A stretch of 63,641 bases of DNA from JBKDZP01 sp047971315 (GTDB lineage: Bacteria > Bacillota_I > Bacilli_A > RF39 > UBA660). The translations under genes and the position numbers were made by a program. Under the pieces are notes generated by a model, which saw only the letters and a program-made list of their open reading frames with translations, had not been told where the DNA came from and ran no database searches. The stretch spans positions 1 through 63,641 of the forward strand of contig JBKDZP010000011.1 in assembly GCA_047971315.1 (NCBI GenBank), read 5' to 3'. This document shows positions 1 through 9,083 of this stretch, one piece after another (the first letter of the stretch is position 1; each line of letters opens with the position of its first letter).

Positions 1-1548
1 CAGTAAAAAAGAGTGAATTTTCTTCGCAGACAAATTATTCTAAATTTGATATAATTAATATAATAAGGGTGGTTATATTTTAGGAGTACATATAATGAAT
101 AGAGCCCAAAAACGTGATTTAAGAAAAAATAAAAATTTAATTATAGAATTAGTTAAAATTATTGATAAGTATCTACCTGAATTATTTACTAAATTTGAAA
201 AACTAACTGATAATAGAAATAAAAGTTATACAAAATATAGTATGAAAACAATATGTGTAACAAGATTGTTTGGTTTGTTATGTGGAATAACAACAATGAC
301 TGGTATTACAGATGAATTTGACACTACTACTACGATTCAAAATATGTCTAATATATGTGGACAAAATTTAAAAGAATTACCGTATTGGGAAACAATACAA
401 GATGTATTTATGAATATCAAAATAGAAGAATTAAGAGAAATACAAAAATATATTGTTAAGGCTTTAATACGTTCTAAAATGTTTGATAAATATAGATATA
501 ATGGTGCTTTTCAATTATTATTTGATGGTACAGGCTTATCTAATCATGACTATAATTTAAATGGAAATTGTCTTGAAAGAAAACACAAAAATGGTAAAGT
601 ATCTTATTATAAATATGTTTTAGAATGTAAGTTAGTTGTTGGAAATATGGTTATAAGTGTTGATTCTGAATTTATTGAAAATGAAACTATGCTTACAGAT
701 AAACAAAAACAAGATTGTGAAATTAAAGCATTTAAAAGACTTATCAAACGAATTAAATTGAACTACCCTAAATATAAATTCATTATTACTGGTGATGGTC
801 TTTATGGTACTAGTACGATTATTAAAGAATGTATGGAATGCAATTGGAATTATATTTTTAATCTAAAACCTGAACGTTTAAAATTAGTTAATGAAATATT
901 TGAAGATAATATTAATTTTAATAATGAAACTACACATACAAACTACTATTTATCTACCAATATTTGTTATCAAAATCTTCTTTTAAACGCATTTAAATTT
1001 ATTGAAACTAAAAAAGATGTTGAAACAACCTTTAGATTTATTAGTGATTTAGATATTAATAATAGTAATATTATTAATATTGTTAAACTTGGCCGAAACA
1101 GATGGAAAATTGAAAATGAAGGTTTTTATACGCAAAAACAAAGAACTTTTGATATTACTCATTTAAATAGTAAAAATGATAACGCTAATAAAAATCATTA
1201 TTTATTTATACAATTTGCTCATACTATAAGACAATTATTAGAACAAGGAAGTTTGATGGTAAATACATTGAAGTTAAAAATAAAAGAAGTAAGCAACTAT
1301 CTTTTAAAATCGCTTACTTCTACATTATCAAACTTCACCAACATTGAAAAAAATTTTCAATTAAGATTTGACAATTAAATTATACTACATTTGTTCTTTG
1401 AAAGCACTACTTTTTTAAAAAATTTCTTAATCTATATTTTTGTCGTGCAATTTTTTTGAAATTAATGCAAACAAAAAAAATAGATATGACTTACTAAAAG
1501 TAATTTTTATCTATTTTAGGATTGAAATTTATTTACTCTTTTTTACTG
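1..1548 (+). mobile_element. Insertion sequence with one DDE transposase gene
   Basis: A complete-looking insertion sequence. The left end begins with CAGTAAAAAAGAGTGAAT at base 1 and the right end carries its near-perfect inverted copy, finishing at about 1548 (CAGTAAAAAAGAGTAAAT when read on the minus strand). A single transposase gene fills the space between. The left end coincides with the first base of the window, so the outer flank and any target-site duplication cannot be seen. A decayed relative lies at 30464-30910. Confidence 0.8.
95..1378 (+). CDS. IS transposase (DDE, IS4-like fold)
   Basis: A 427-residue transposase that would cut and paste the surrounding element. Candidate acidic residues are the Asp in LLFDGTGLS, the Asp in ITGDGLYG and the Glu in RWKIENEGF, giving a D-D-E series with the last Glu in a Y-(x)n-R-(x)n-E-like context typical of IS4-type enzymes. 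The start ATG follows AGGAG with normal spacing. The C-terminal stretch FIQFAHTIRQLLEQG recurs in the remnant at 30.6-30.9 kb, so the family is repeated in this genome. The reading frame is intact and the ends are present, so the copy may be active. The exact IS family is not assigned. Confidence 0.85.
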   Translation: MNRAQKRDLRKNKNLIIELVKIIDKYLPELFTKFEKLTDNRNKSYTKYSMKTICVTRLFGLLCGITTMTGITDEFDTTTTIQNMSNICGQNLKELPYWETIQDVFMNIKIEELREIQKYIVKALIRSKMFDKYRYNGAFQLLFDGTGLSNHDYNLNGNCLERKHKNGKVSYYKYVLECKLVVGNMVISVDSEFIENETMLTDKQKQDCEIKAFKRLIKRIKLNYPKYKFIITGDGLYGTSTIIKECMECNWNYIFNLKPERLKLVNEIFEDNINFNNETTHTNYYLSTNICYQNLLLNAFKFIETKKDVETTFRFISDLDINNSNIINIVKLGRNRWKIENEGFYTQKQRTFDITHLNSKNDNANKNHYLFIQFAHTIRQLLEQGSLMVNTLKLKIKEVSNYLLKSLTSTLSNFTNIEKNFQLRFDN

Positions 1549-1589
1549 TCAAATATTAATGTATAAATTAAAATAAATATTTATAAATT

Positions 1590-1615
1590 AAAAGATACTT
1601 TAATATGTATCTTTT
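1590..1615 (-). terminator. Terminator hairpin of the YfhO-like gene
   Basis: AAAAGATAC and GTATCTTTT form a 9-bp stem around an 8-base loop. The stop codon of the minus-strand gene lies inside the hairpin, a compact arrangement seen at several gene ends in this window. Confidence 0.6.
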
Positions 1616-3915
1616 TTTCTCTCATATATAAAATTAATAATTAATAAAATTAAACCAATTAAAGTAAGAAAAATACTTAAATTATATAAAGGAGGTGTAT
1701 ATACTAATTTTATATTATGAATACCACTACTAACTTTAAAACCAATAAAAGCAGTGTTAGTCATTTCATAGTTCTGTATTTTATCATCAACATATAATTT
1801 AAATCCATCATCATATGGTATATTCACATTTACATACATATCTTCTGGTACCTCAATATTCGCACTAATAATATTATTAGTTATATCTATATTAGTCGCT
1901 TTAATAAAATCATTATCTAATGCAGTTACATCCATAATATAAAAATGAATATTTGAAATATTGTGTTCCCCATTGCTGAATTTTATATTTAAAGTATTAT
2001 CTATATTACTCAAAGTATAATTAAAAACAAAATTATTATTAAAATATATATGAGAAGAGCATGTAAGTTTATTTTTCATTCCATTAATAGAAATCCATGA
2101 ATCTCCATTTTCACATTTATTTGCTTCATTATCAAAAGAAATAAATAATATTTTATTTTTTAAAGAATCGTCTAGATTAATAGTTATACTATTATTTTCA
2201 TCTGCATTTATTAAATAATTATCTAAATCCCTAACTATTTCAATATTTTTTTTTATTAAAGTATAATTAAAATTAACTTCTTCTATATAATTTTGATATT
2301 CTGTATCAACTTCATCATTTACTATTATATGTGAAAATAAATACTGTAAATTGTAAGGATAACCAAAATTTTTAAAATCATCTAAAGACATAATATTTTT
2401 ACTTGCATAGATTAAAGGTAAACTTAATTCTGTTCCATAAATATTAAGATCATCATATTCTGTTAATTTATTATATGAAAACATGTTCAGATTGTTATCA
2501 ACAACATATTTATTATTCATATAAAGATTAAATAGGGTATTTCTACTTATATCATGATATAGCATATTTCTTGTATAAAATTCATTATTCATAGTTTCTG
2601 TGATAAATTTATAAAAGTTATTATTGTAAAATGATGAATAAAAAGAAGTGGTATAACAAGAATCACAAGTATAATTTACTAAAGTATTTTGATTATTAAA
2701 ACTTACTCGATAAAAATTACTATCATTAATTTCATCTAAAATAGAATAATTATTTTTAATAATATTAAAATAACCATTTGATATAAATTTATCACCATAC
2801 ACATTTATAAAAATATTAATTGTACATAAATAAATAATAATTAAAAACCCAGTAATATACTTCTTATATTTAAAAACTCTAAAAGTACATAAAAATTTAT
2901 TAGTTAAAATAATAAATAAAGGAATAAAAGGAATAAATATTTTTTCTCTTACATATAAAGTCCCATTCAAAATATAAGAAAAAATAGGAAAAGAAAAAAT
3001 AAAAATAAGTACAATAGATAAAAATTTATATTCTTTTTTACCTTTAATCAAAAAATAAAATAAAGCAAAATAACTAATTAATGAAATACCCATTCCATAT
3101 GGGTTAAAAAGATGATTTTCTACCGTTGGAATAAATAAAGAAAAAATATTTATATCAGAAGAATTAGACCTACGAGAAGAAAACAAAGTATAAAAAGTTG
3201 GAAAAATAATCAAACTAGAAATTAAAATTCCAATTAAATATATTTTAATATTTAATATTATAATTTGAAAAAAATATTTTTTATTTAGTAAATCTAACTT
3301 AATTAATTTATAAATCATATAAATAAAAAACACTAAAAAACAAGAAATACTATAATAATAACTCGTAAATAATATCAATGAAATAGATAGAATAATAAAT
3401 GTTGTTTTTTTAGTTTTAAAATAATAATTTATAAAATTAATACCTAGTAATAAAAATGGCATATAATTTATAAACATATAATGTCTTTTTAAATGAAATA
3501 TAAATGGAGTAGCTAAAATAAAAATTAATGAACTAATAAAAGCAAAATCTTCATTACCATCTTCTTTTAATATTTTATACATAAGTAAACTATTAATTAT
3601 TAAAACAATAATGTTGATGATAATTAAAAAATTCTCAGTACTCACAAAATTAAAAATAATTGCTAAAAGCAAATATGGACTGAATAATCCATAATATGAT
3701 AAATTATATATATTTTGACCAGCACCTAAATTGCCTGCAAACTTTAAAAAAATTGATCCATTTTTTAATATTTGATTTTTTAAATAATCAAAAAAATACA
3801 CATGTTGAACAGAATAATCCGTAATAGAACCAAAATCATTTTCACCTTTTATTATCATTATCATAAAAATAATGATAATAAAACTTACAATAGCTAGCTT
3901 TAAATAATTTTTCAT
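1600..3915 (-). CDS. YfhO-family multi-spanning membrane protein
   Basis: A 771-residue membrane protein resembling the YfhO family (GT-C-like glycosyltransferase fold). Members act at the outer face of the membrane in decoration of teichoic acids or polysaccharides. About a dozen hydrophobic segments occupy residues 1-400, followed by an extracytoplasmic region with little hydrophobicity and a last membrane span close to a basic C-terminus (YERKKDTY). The start was placed at MKNYLKL because AAAGGAG lies just upstream; an in-frame ATG 12 codons earlier lacks a ribosome site. The exact sugar or acceptor is unknown. It is divergent from the femX gene. Confidence 0.7.
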   Translation of the reverse strand: MKNYLKLAIVSFIIIIFMIMIIKGENDFGSITDYSVQHVYFFDYLKNQILKNGSIFLKFAGNLGAGQNIYNLSYYGLFSPYLLLAIIFNFVSTENFLIIINIIVLIINSLLMYKILKEDGNEDFAFISSLIFILATPFIFHLKRHYMFINYMPFLLLGINFINYYFKTKKTTFIILSISLILFTSYYYSISCFLVFFIYMIYKLIKLDLLNKKYFFQIIILNIKIYLIGILISSLIIFPTFYTLFSSRRSNSSDINIFSLFIPTVENHLFNPYGMGISLISYFALFYFLIKGKKEYKFLSIVLIFIFSFPIFSYILNGTLYVREKIFIPFIPLFIILTNKFLCTFRVFKYKKYITGFLIIIYLCTINIFINVYGDKFISNGYFNIIKNNYSILDEINDSNFYRVSFNNQNTLVNYTCDSCYTTSFYSSFYNNNFYKFITETMNNEFYTRNMLYHDISRNTLFNLYMNNKYVVDNNLNMFSYNKLTEYDDLNIYGTELSLPLIYASKNIMSLDDFKNFGYPYNLQYLFSHIIVNDEVDTEYQNYIEEVNFNYTLIKKNIEIVRDLDNYLINADENNSITINLDDSLKNKILFISFDNEANKCENGDSWISINGMKNKLTCSSHIYFNNNFVFNYTLSNIDNTLNIKFSNGEHNISNIHFYIMDVTALDNDFIKATNIDITNNIISANIEVPEDMYVNVNIPYDDGFKLYVDDKIQNYEMTNTAFIGFKVSSGIHNIKLVYTPPLYNLSIFLTLIGLILLIINFIYERKKDTY

Positions 3916-4070
3916 AAAATAAACTCCTTTTATTAATTTTAACATATACAAATAATAAAATATACATTAAAATGTTTTTAAAACAAAATAGCGTATACAG
4001 TATAAAATATAAAAATATACTGATTTATTTAACAAAATATAGTATAATGATATTAATAAAAGGTGATAAG

Positions 4071-5342
4071 ATGATAATAGAATTAAATGATCAAGAATTC
4101 AATGAATATTCAAAACAGCATGAATGTAATACATTCTTTCAAACATCATACTGGGGACAATTAAAAAAAACAAATGGATGGAATCCGATAATTTTAGGAA
4201 TGAAGGAAGATAACAAAATAATATGTGCATCTTTGTTATTAAGAAAAAAAATACCCATTTTTAAAAAATATTTCTACTATGCTCCAAGAGGTTTTTTAAT
4301 AAACTTTAAAAATAAAGAATTATTAAACAGGTTTACAATTGAATTAGAGAAATATTTAAAAAATAATAAGGCGATATTTTTAAAAATAAATCCTTATCTA
4401 TCTTATCAACAAAGAGATATAGATGGTACTATAGTTCTTGATAAAGAAAATAATAAAGAAGTTGTTGAAAATTTAAAACAACTTGGATTCAACCATGCAG
4501 GATTCACCATAACATATGGTAAAGAACTAGAACCTAGATGGATATCAGTATTAGATTTAAATGGTCAAAATGAACCATCACTACTTGAAAACATGCGTGC
4601 TACAACAAGATGGGTAATTAATAACTCCTATAAACATGGGCTTAAATTAGTAGAGATAAATAATGATAGAATGAATGAATTTAAAGAATTAATGGCACAT
4701 ACAGGAGAAAGAAGAGGGTTTATAGACAGACCACTTTCATACTATAAATTAATGTATGAAATATTTTCCAAAGATAATAATATAAAAGTAATGCTTGTAG
4801 AATTAAATATTAAAGAACATTTAGAAAAATCATACAAACAAAAAGAAGAATTATTAAATAAAATTGAGGAAATATCAACAAGAACATCTACCAAAAGTAA
4901 AAGACAATTAAAAGAACTAGAAAGTCAATTTAATTCTTGTATAAAAAAAATAGAGGAATTAGAACAAATCAAAACTGAAAAAGGAAATAAAATAGTTGTA
5001 GCAGGTGGACTATTTATGATATTTGGTACCCAAGTAATTTCTTTATTTGGTGCATCATATAAAGAATATATGAAATATAATGGACAATATTTTTTAAACT
5101 TTGAAATGATAAAATATGCATTAAATAATAATTATCAAAAATACAATTTTCTTGGTATAACAGGTGAATTTACTGAAGAATCAAAAATGTTTGGACTATT
5201 TGACTTTAAAAGAGGATTTAATTCAGAGGTAGTTGAGTTAATTGGAGAATTTACATTAGTAGTAAATAAATTTTATTTCAATATATATAACATAATGTTA
5301 TTTATATACAAAAAACTAAAAAAATGGAGGATGAAAATATGA
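4071..5342 (+). CDS. FemX/FemAB-type peptidoglycan bridge aminoacyltransferase
   Basis: A 423-residue member of the FemABX family, which uses aminoacyl-tRNA to add amino acids to the stem-peptide side chain of lipid II. Two GNAT-like halves are split by a strongly charged coiled coil at roughly residues 245-310, the helical arm typical of Fem proteins. Recognisable pieces are the N-terminal FFQTSYWGQLK, the segment NMRATTRWVINNS and the C-terminal KYNFLGITGEF. The start ATG was chosen because AGGTGA lies 5 bases upstream. The stop TGA overlaps the next start codon (ATGA), so translation is probably coupled to rpiB. The amino acid added cannot be told. Confidence 0.85.
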   Translation: MIIELNDQEFNEYSKQHECNTFFQTSYWGQLKKTNGWNPIILGMKEDNKIICASLLLRKKIPIFKKYFYYAPRGFLINFKNKELLNRFTIELEKYLKNNKAIFLKINPYLSYQQRDIDGTIVLDKENNKEVVENLKQLGFNHAGFTITYGKELEPRWISVLDLNGQNEPSLLENMRATTRWVINNSYKHGLKLVEINNDRMNEFKELMAHTGERRGFIDRPLSYYKLMYEIFSKDNNIKVMLVELNIKEHLEKSYKQKEELLNKIEEISTRTSTKSKRQLKELESQFNSCIKKIEELEQIKTEKGNKIVVAGGLFMIFGTQVISLFGASYKEYMKYNGQYFLNFEMIKYALNNNYQKYNFLGITGEFTEESKMFGLFDFKRGFNSEVVELIGEFTLVVNKFYFNIYNIMLFIYKKLKKWRMKI

Positions 5343-5776
5343 TAGGTTTAGCAAGTGATCATGGTGGATATGAAACAAAAGAAGAACTAATAAAATTTTT
5401 AGAAAAAAATGGATATAAAACAAGAGATTATGGAACATTTAATAATGAAAGTACTAACTATCCCGATTACGCTTTTAAATTAGCAAATAATGTTGTTAAT
5501 AAAGAGGTAGAAAAGGGAATTTTAATATGTACAACAGGAATTGGGATGAGTATTGCAGCTAATAAAGTAAAGGGTATTAGATGTGCTAAAATAGATACAA
5601 TTGAAGAAGCAAAACTTTGTAGAGAACATAATGATTGTAATATGTTGGCAATTGGAGCTATAACTAATTTAGAAACAAATAAACAAATAGCAAAAATATT
5701 TCTAGATACAGTATTTTCTAACCAAGAAAGACATATATATAGAATTAATCAAATAGCTGAATATGAAGGAAAATAA
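5339..5776 (+). CDS. rpiB: Ribose-5-phosphate isomerase B / LacAB-type isomerase
   Basis: A 145-residue sugar-phosphate isomerase of the RpiB/LacA/LacB family, interconverting ribose 5-phosphate and ribulose 5-phosphate (or related sugars). N-terminal SDHGGYETK and the active-site segment CTTGIGMSIAANKVKGIR are intact; the Cys is the catalytic base of the family. The length is normal for RpiB (about 145-150). GGAGG precedes the ATG, which overlaps the femX stop by 4 bases. It is followed by a TAATG overlap with the DUF1146 gene, so the three genes form one translational unit. RpiB rather than LacA/B is favoured because no galactose genes are nearby. Confidence 0.9.
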   Translation: MIGLASDHGGYETKEELIKFLEKNGYKTRDYGTFNNESTNYPDYAFKLANNVVNKEVEKGILICTTGIGMSIAANKVKGIRCAKIDTIEEAKLCREHNDCNMLAIGAITNLETNKQIAKIFLDTVFSNQERHIYRINQIAEYEGK

Positions 5777-5973
5777 TGAATATTAAAACAATATTATATT
5801 TTGTGATAACTCCTTTAGTACTTTGGTCATTAGAGAGTATTGATTTAAAAACTTATTTCAAAAAAAATAGATATTATCAAATAATAACTGTTTATCTTTT
5901 TATAACAATTTCACTAAGTTATTTAGTAGTTAATTTCTTTTATGACTTTTTTATTAATTCAAAATTTATTTAA
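5776..5973 (+). CDS. DUF1146 (YwzB-like) two-TM protein
   Basis: A 65-residue protein with two membrane spans separated by a basic loop (KTYFKKNRYYQ). It resembles the DUF1146/YwzB family of Bacilli. The ATG overlaps the rpiB stop by one base, so translation is coupled. In Bacillus subtilis ywzB lies upstream of the spoIID-spoIIQ-spoIIID-mbl region, and the order here is the same, which supports the assignment. Function unknown in the family. Confidence 0.7.
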   Translation: MNIKTILYFVITPLVLWSLESIDLKTYFKKNRYYQIITVYLFITISLSYLVVNFFYDFFINSKFI

Positions 5974-6000
5974 ATATAGAATAATTCTATATTTTTTTTA
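5972..6000 (+). terminator. Rho-independent terminator
   Basis: AAATATAGAA and TTCTATATTT form a perfect 10-bp stem with a TAA loop, followed by a run of T. The hairpin begins inside the stop codon region of the DUF1146 gene and closes the femX-rpiB-ywzB operon. Confidence 0.75.
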
Positions 6001-6071
6001 AAATACGACAAAAAAATATAAAAAAAAGAATTATTATAAAATATATAAACATAATATTGAAAGGATATAAA

Positions 6072-6986
6072 ATGAAAAAAATTATTTTTTTAATTGCAGT
6101 AATACTTTTAATTCCATATTTAGTAGTAACATTTTTTATTAAAGATGAAGAAATAAAATTTCATTTTGTATCTAACATGACAATTAGAGTTAAAAATGAA
6201 ACAACAAATGAAATAACTATAATACCTTTTGAACAATATATAATAGGTGTTTTAGCCGGAGAAATGCCATCATCATTTAAATTAGAAGCTCTAAAAGCAC
6301 AAGCAGTAGCAGCTAGAAGTTACTCAATGAAAAAAATTGAAGATAATTATAATCTAGAATATGATGTTGTTAATACTGTCTCCAATCAAGTATATTTATC
6401 TGAAGAAGAACTAAAAGAAAAATGGCAAGAAAAATATATTGAAAAAATAACAAAAATAAAACAAGCTGTAATAGAAACTAAAGGAGAATACATCACATAT
6501 GAAGGAGCAGTAGCTCAAGCATTCTTTTTTTCAACAAGTACTGGAAAAACTGAAAATTGTGAAGAAGTTTTTATGCAAACTTTACCGTATTTAAAAAGTG
6601 TAGATTCATCTTGGGATGAAAATGTATCACCAGTATTTAGCGATACATTTTCGTTTACATTAAATGAATTTTACAGTAAATTAGGAATACCATTTCAAGA
6701 AATTGTAAATATTGAAATAATTAAAACAACTAGTACAGGAAGAATAAAAGAATTAAAGATTAATAATACAAATTTTACCGGTAGTGAAGTTTACACAAAA
6801 TTAAATCTCAGATCAACTTATTTTGAAATAATTCAAAACAATGATTTAATTACTATAAATACAAAAGGATATGGACATGGAGTTGGTATGAGTCAATATG
6901 GAGCCGAAGCTATGGCAGAAAAAGGATATACATATGATCAAATTTTAAAATATTACTACAGTGGAGTTGAAATTACAAAAATATAA
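6072..6986 (+). CDS. spoIID: Stage II sporulation protein D (septal peptidoglycan lytic enzyme)
   Basis: A 304-residue SpoIID. In sporulation it is a lytic transglycosylase that works with SpoIIP and SpoIIM to drive engulfment of the forespore. There is one N-terminal membrane anchor (residues 4-22), then the SpoIID/LytB domain. The conserved Glu of the LAGEMPSSF motif (E64) corresponds to the catalytic Glu of the B. subtilis enzyme, and the C-terminal GYGHGVGMSQYGAEAMA is the family signature. The start chosen is the ATG preceded by AAAGG rather than an in-frame ATG 5 codons upstream. It stands first in a spoIID-spoIIQ-spoIIID-mbl block. Confidence 0.95.
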   Translation: MKKIIFLIAVILLIPYLVVTFFIKDEEIKFHFVSNMTIRVKNETTNEITIIPFEQYIIGVLAGEMPSSFKLEALKAQAVAARSYSMKKIEDNYNLEYDVVNTVSNQVYLSEEELKEKWQEKYIEKITKIKQAVIETKGEYITYEGAVAQAFFFSTSTGKTENCEEVFMQTLPYLKSVDSSWDENVSPVFSDTFSFTLNEFYSKLGIPFQEIVNIEIIKTTSTGRIKELKINNTNFTGSEVYTKLNLRSTYFEIIQNNDLITINTKGYGHGVGMSQYGAEAMAEKGYTYDQILKYYYSGVEITKI

Positions 6987-7034
6987 AGTATAAAAATAAA
7001 AAAAATGCTCACTACTAAAATAGAGGTGAGAAAA

Positions 7035-7658
7035 ATGGAAAATAGAAGATTAAAAAAACCAATAGCAATAGGAATATATAGTTTTATATTGATTGGATTA
7101 TTTGGAATAATTTACTTAATAGAAAGTAATATTTCAAAAAATACATTAAAAACAGATGAAGAATCAGTGGTAGAGACAATAGAAAATGATTCAATTCCAG
7201 TAGTTGCATCAGAAGATGTTATGATAAAACCATATACTGATACAGAACTAAAGATATTAAAAAACTACTATGATTATCAAGCAGAAGAATCAAATCAAGT
7301 AAATTCAATTTTTATTTATGACAATACATATTTACAAAGTACTGGAATATCTTATGGTGGAAAAGATGATTTTGAAGTAGTTACAGTACTAGGAGGAATA
7401 GTTCAAGATGTTAAAGATGACACTGTTCTTGGAAAAATTGTTGAAATAAAACACGGCGAAAATGTAGTAAGTATTTATCAGTGTCTTTCAGATGTAACTG
7501 TTAAAATAGACGATGTAGTCCCAATAGGTCAAGTAATCGCAAAGGGTGGAAATTGTAATCTTGACAAAGATAATAAGCAATTATACTTTGAACTTTTAAT
7601 AAATGGTACAACTGTAAATCCAGAAAATTACTATGGAAAAAAAATAAGCGAACTCTAA
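7035..7658 (+). CDS. spoIIQ: SpoIIQ-like forespore membrane protein with degenerate M23 domain
   Basis: A 207-residue protein with an N-terminal membrane span (about residues 10-32) and a LytM/M23 domain (about 95-200), matching SpoIIQ, the forespore half of the SpoIIQ-SpoIIIAH channel that bridges the two sporulation membranes. The M23 zinc motifs are not intact: the position of the first ligand reads GISYGGKDDF instead of HxxxD, and the terminal HxH reads LYFEL. The domain is therefore probably structural rather than catalytic, as known for B. subtilis SpoIIQ. The ATG was selected for its GAGGTG ribosome site. Gene order after spoIID supports the call. Confidence 0.85.
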   Translation: MENRRLKKPIAIGIYSFILIGLFGIIYLIESNISKNTLKTDEESVVETIENDSIPVVASEDVMIKPYTDTELKILKNYYDYQAEESNQVNSIFIYDNTYLQSTGISYGGKDDFEVVTVLGGIVQDVKDDTVLGKIVEIKHGENVVSIYQCLSDVTVKIDDVVPIGQVIAKGGNCNLDKDNKQLYFELLINGTTVNPENYYGKKISEL

Positions 7659-7677
7659 AAGGGAATACCCTTTTTTT
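7657..7677 (+). terminator. Rho-independent terminator
   Basis: AAAAGGG and CCCTTTT form a 7-bp stem around AATA, followed by a run of T. It overlaps the end of the spoIIQ-like gene. Confidence 0.8.
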
Positions 7678-7724
7678 GGTATAAAATACACCACAATTTA
7701 TATAATTAATTGAGGTGTTGTATA

Positions 7725-7970
7725 ATGAAACAAATAAATATTAGAGTCTTAGATGAAGCAAGTTATATAATAAAAACAGGACAAACAATTAGACAAGTTG
7801 CAAAAAAATTTCATATATCAAAAAGTACAGTTCACAAAGATCTCCATGAAAGATTATTAAAAATAGATAAAGAAAAATTTGAAAATGTTAATAAAATATT
7901 GAAATATCATGCCGATATCAGACATATTCGAGGTGGCGAATCAACTAAACTTAAATATTTAAAAAATTAA
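7725..7970 (+). CDS. spoIIID: Sporulation transcription factor SpoIIID
   Basis: An 81-residue helix-turn-helix regulator. SpoIIID acts in the mother cell during the sigma-E stage and switches gene expression towards sigma-K. The HTH (TIRQVAKKFHISKSTVHKDL) and the basic C-terminal segment HIRGGESTKLKYL are typical. The start ATG is preceded by GAGGTG. It has its own promoter space after the spoIIQ terminator and is followed 19 bases later by mbl, the same order as in Bacillus. Confidence 0.93.
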   Translation: MKQINIRVLDEASYIIKTGQTIRQVAKKFHISKSTVHKDLHERLLKIDKEKFENVNKILKYHADIRHIRGGESTKLKYLKN

Positions 7971-7989
7971 ATGAAGAAAAGAGGTAAAA

Positions 7990-8979
7990 ATGTTTGCAAA
8001 AGACATCGGAATAGATTTAGGAACAGCAAATGTATTAATTTATGTAAAAGGACAAGGAATAGTACTAAATGAACCTAGTGTAGTAGCAATAGATAGTGAT
8101 TCAAAAAAACCACTAGCTGTAGGACATGATGCTAGAAATATGTTGGGGAGAACTCCAGGAAAAGTAAAAGCTATAAGACCATTAAAAGATGGAGTAATTG
8201 CTGATTTCGAAAGTACTGAAATCATGTTAAATTATTTTTTAAAAAAAATAAATGGTAGAGGTTTAATATCAAAACCTAGAATACTTATATGTTGTCCATC
8301 AAATATTACTGGAGTTGAAAAAAATGCAATACGAGAAGCTGCGGAAAAACTTGGCGCAAAAAAAGTTTTTTTAGAAGAAGAACCAAAAGTTGCAGCTGTA
8401 GGAGCCGGAATGGATATATCAAAACCAAGTGGTAATATGGTTGTGGATATTGGAGGTGGGACTACTGATATTGCAATACTTTCATTAGGTGGAATAGTAA
8501 ATAGTTTATCAATTAAAGTAGCAGGAAATACATTTGATACTGACATTATGAAATTTATTAAGGATAAATATAAATTGTTAATTGGAGATCAAACTGCAGA
8601 AAATATTAAGTTTACAATTGGGAATGTATATCCTAGTAATAATAATGAAAAAATGGAAGTTAGGGGAAGAGATTTAGTTACTGGGCTGCCTCATACTATT
8701 ACATTATGTAGTGAAGAAGTAGAAGAAGCATTAAAAGAAAGTGCTTATATTATTGTACATGCAGCTAAAAGTGTACTTGAACAAACACCACCTGAATTAT
8801 CTGCAGATATTATAGATAAAGGTATTGTAATTACTGGAGGAGGAGCTTTAATTAAAGGTTTTGATCAATTACTTTCCCATGAATTAAAAGTACCTGTATT
8901 TATTGCAGAAAATCCGTTAACTTGTGTTGCAGAGGGAACAGGAATATTACTAGATAATTTATTTTTGATAGATAAATAA
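7990..8979 (+). CDS. mbl: MreB/Mbl rod-shape actin homologue
   Basis: A 329-residue bacterial actin that forms membrane filaments guiding lateral-wall synthesis. Phosphate-binding motifs GIDLGTANVLIY near the start and VDIGGGTTDIAILSLGG near residue 155 are intact, as is the adenosine motif GGGALIKGF near the C-terminus. The length is normal for the MreB family. Being directly downstream of spoIIID identifies it as the Mbl paralogue by synteny with B. subtilis. GAGGT precedes the ATG. Confidence 0.93.
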   Translation: MFAKDIGIDLGTANVLIYVKGQGIVLNEPSVVAIDSDSKKPLAVGHDARNMLGRTPGKVKAIRPLKDGVIADFESTEIMLNYFLKKINGRGLISKPRILICCPSNITGVEKNAIREAAEKLGAKKVFLEEEPKVAAVGAGMDISKPSGNMVVDIGGGTTDIAILSLGGIVNSLSIKVAGNTFDTDIMKFIKDKYKLLIGDQTAENIKFTIGNVYPSNNNEKMEVRGRDLVTGLPHTITLCSEEVEEALKESAYIIVHAAKSVLEQTPPELSADIIDKGIVITGGGALIKGFDQLLSHELKVPVFIAENPLTCVAEGTGILLDNLFLIDK

Positions 8980-9010
8980 AAAAGATAGATAATTATAAAA
9001 TCTATCTTTT
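8980..9010 (+). terminator. Rho-independent terminator after mbl
   Basis: AAAAGATAGAT and ATCTATCTTTT pair perfectly (11 bp) around a 9-base loop, directly after the mbl stop codon. Confidence 0.75.
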
Positions 9011-9083
9011 TAAATAAAAATTAAATCTAAATTTGTATTAGACAAGATAATTATAAAGTGTTATAATGACGATGGTGATTAAA

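Noticed and set aside
8040..8546. Antisense frames within mbl
   Set aside because: Fully contained in a conserved gene on the opposite strand, with Ser/Pro/Ile-rich translations typical of shadows.
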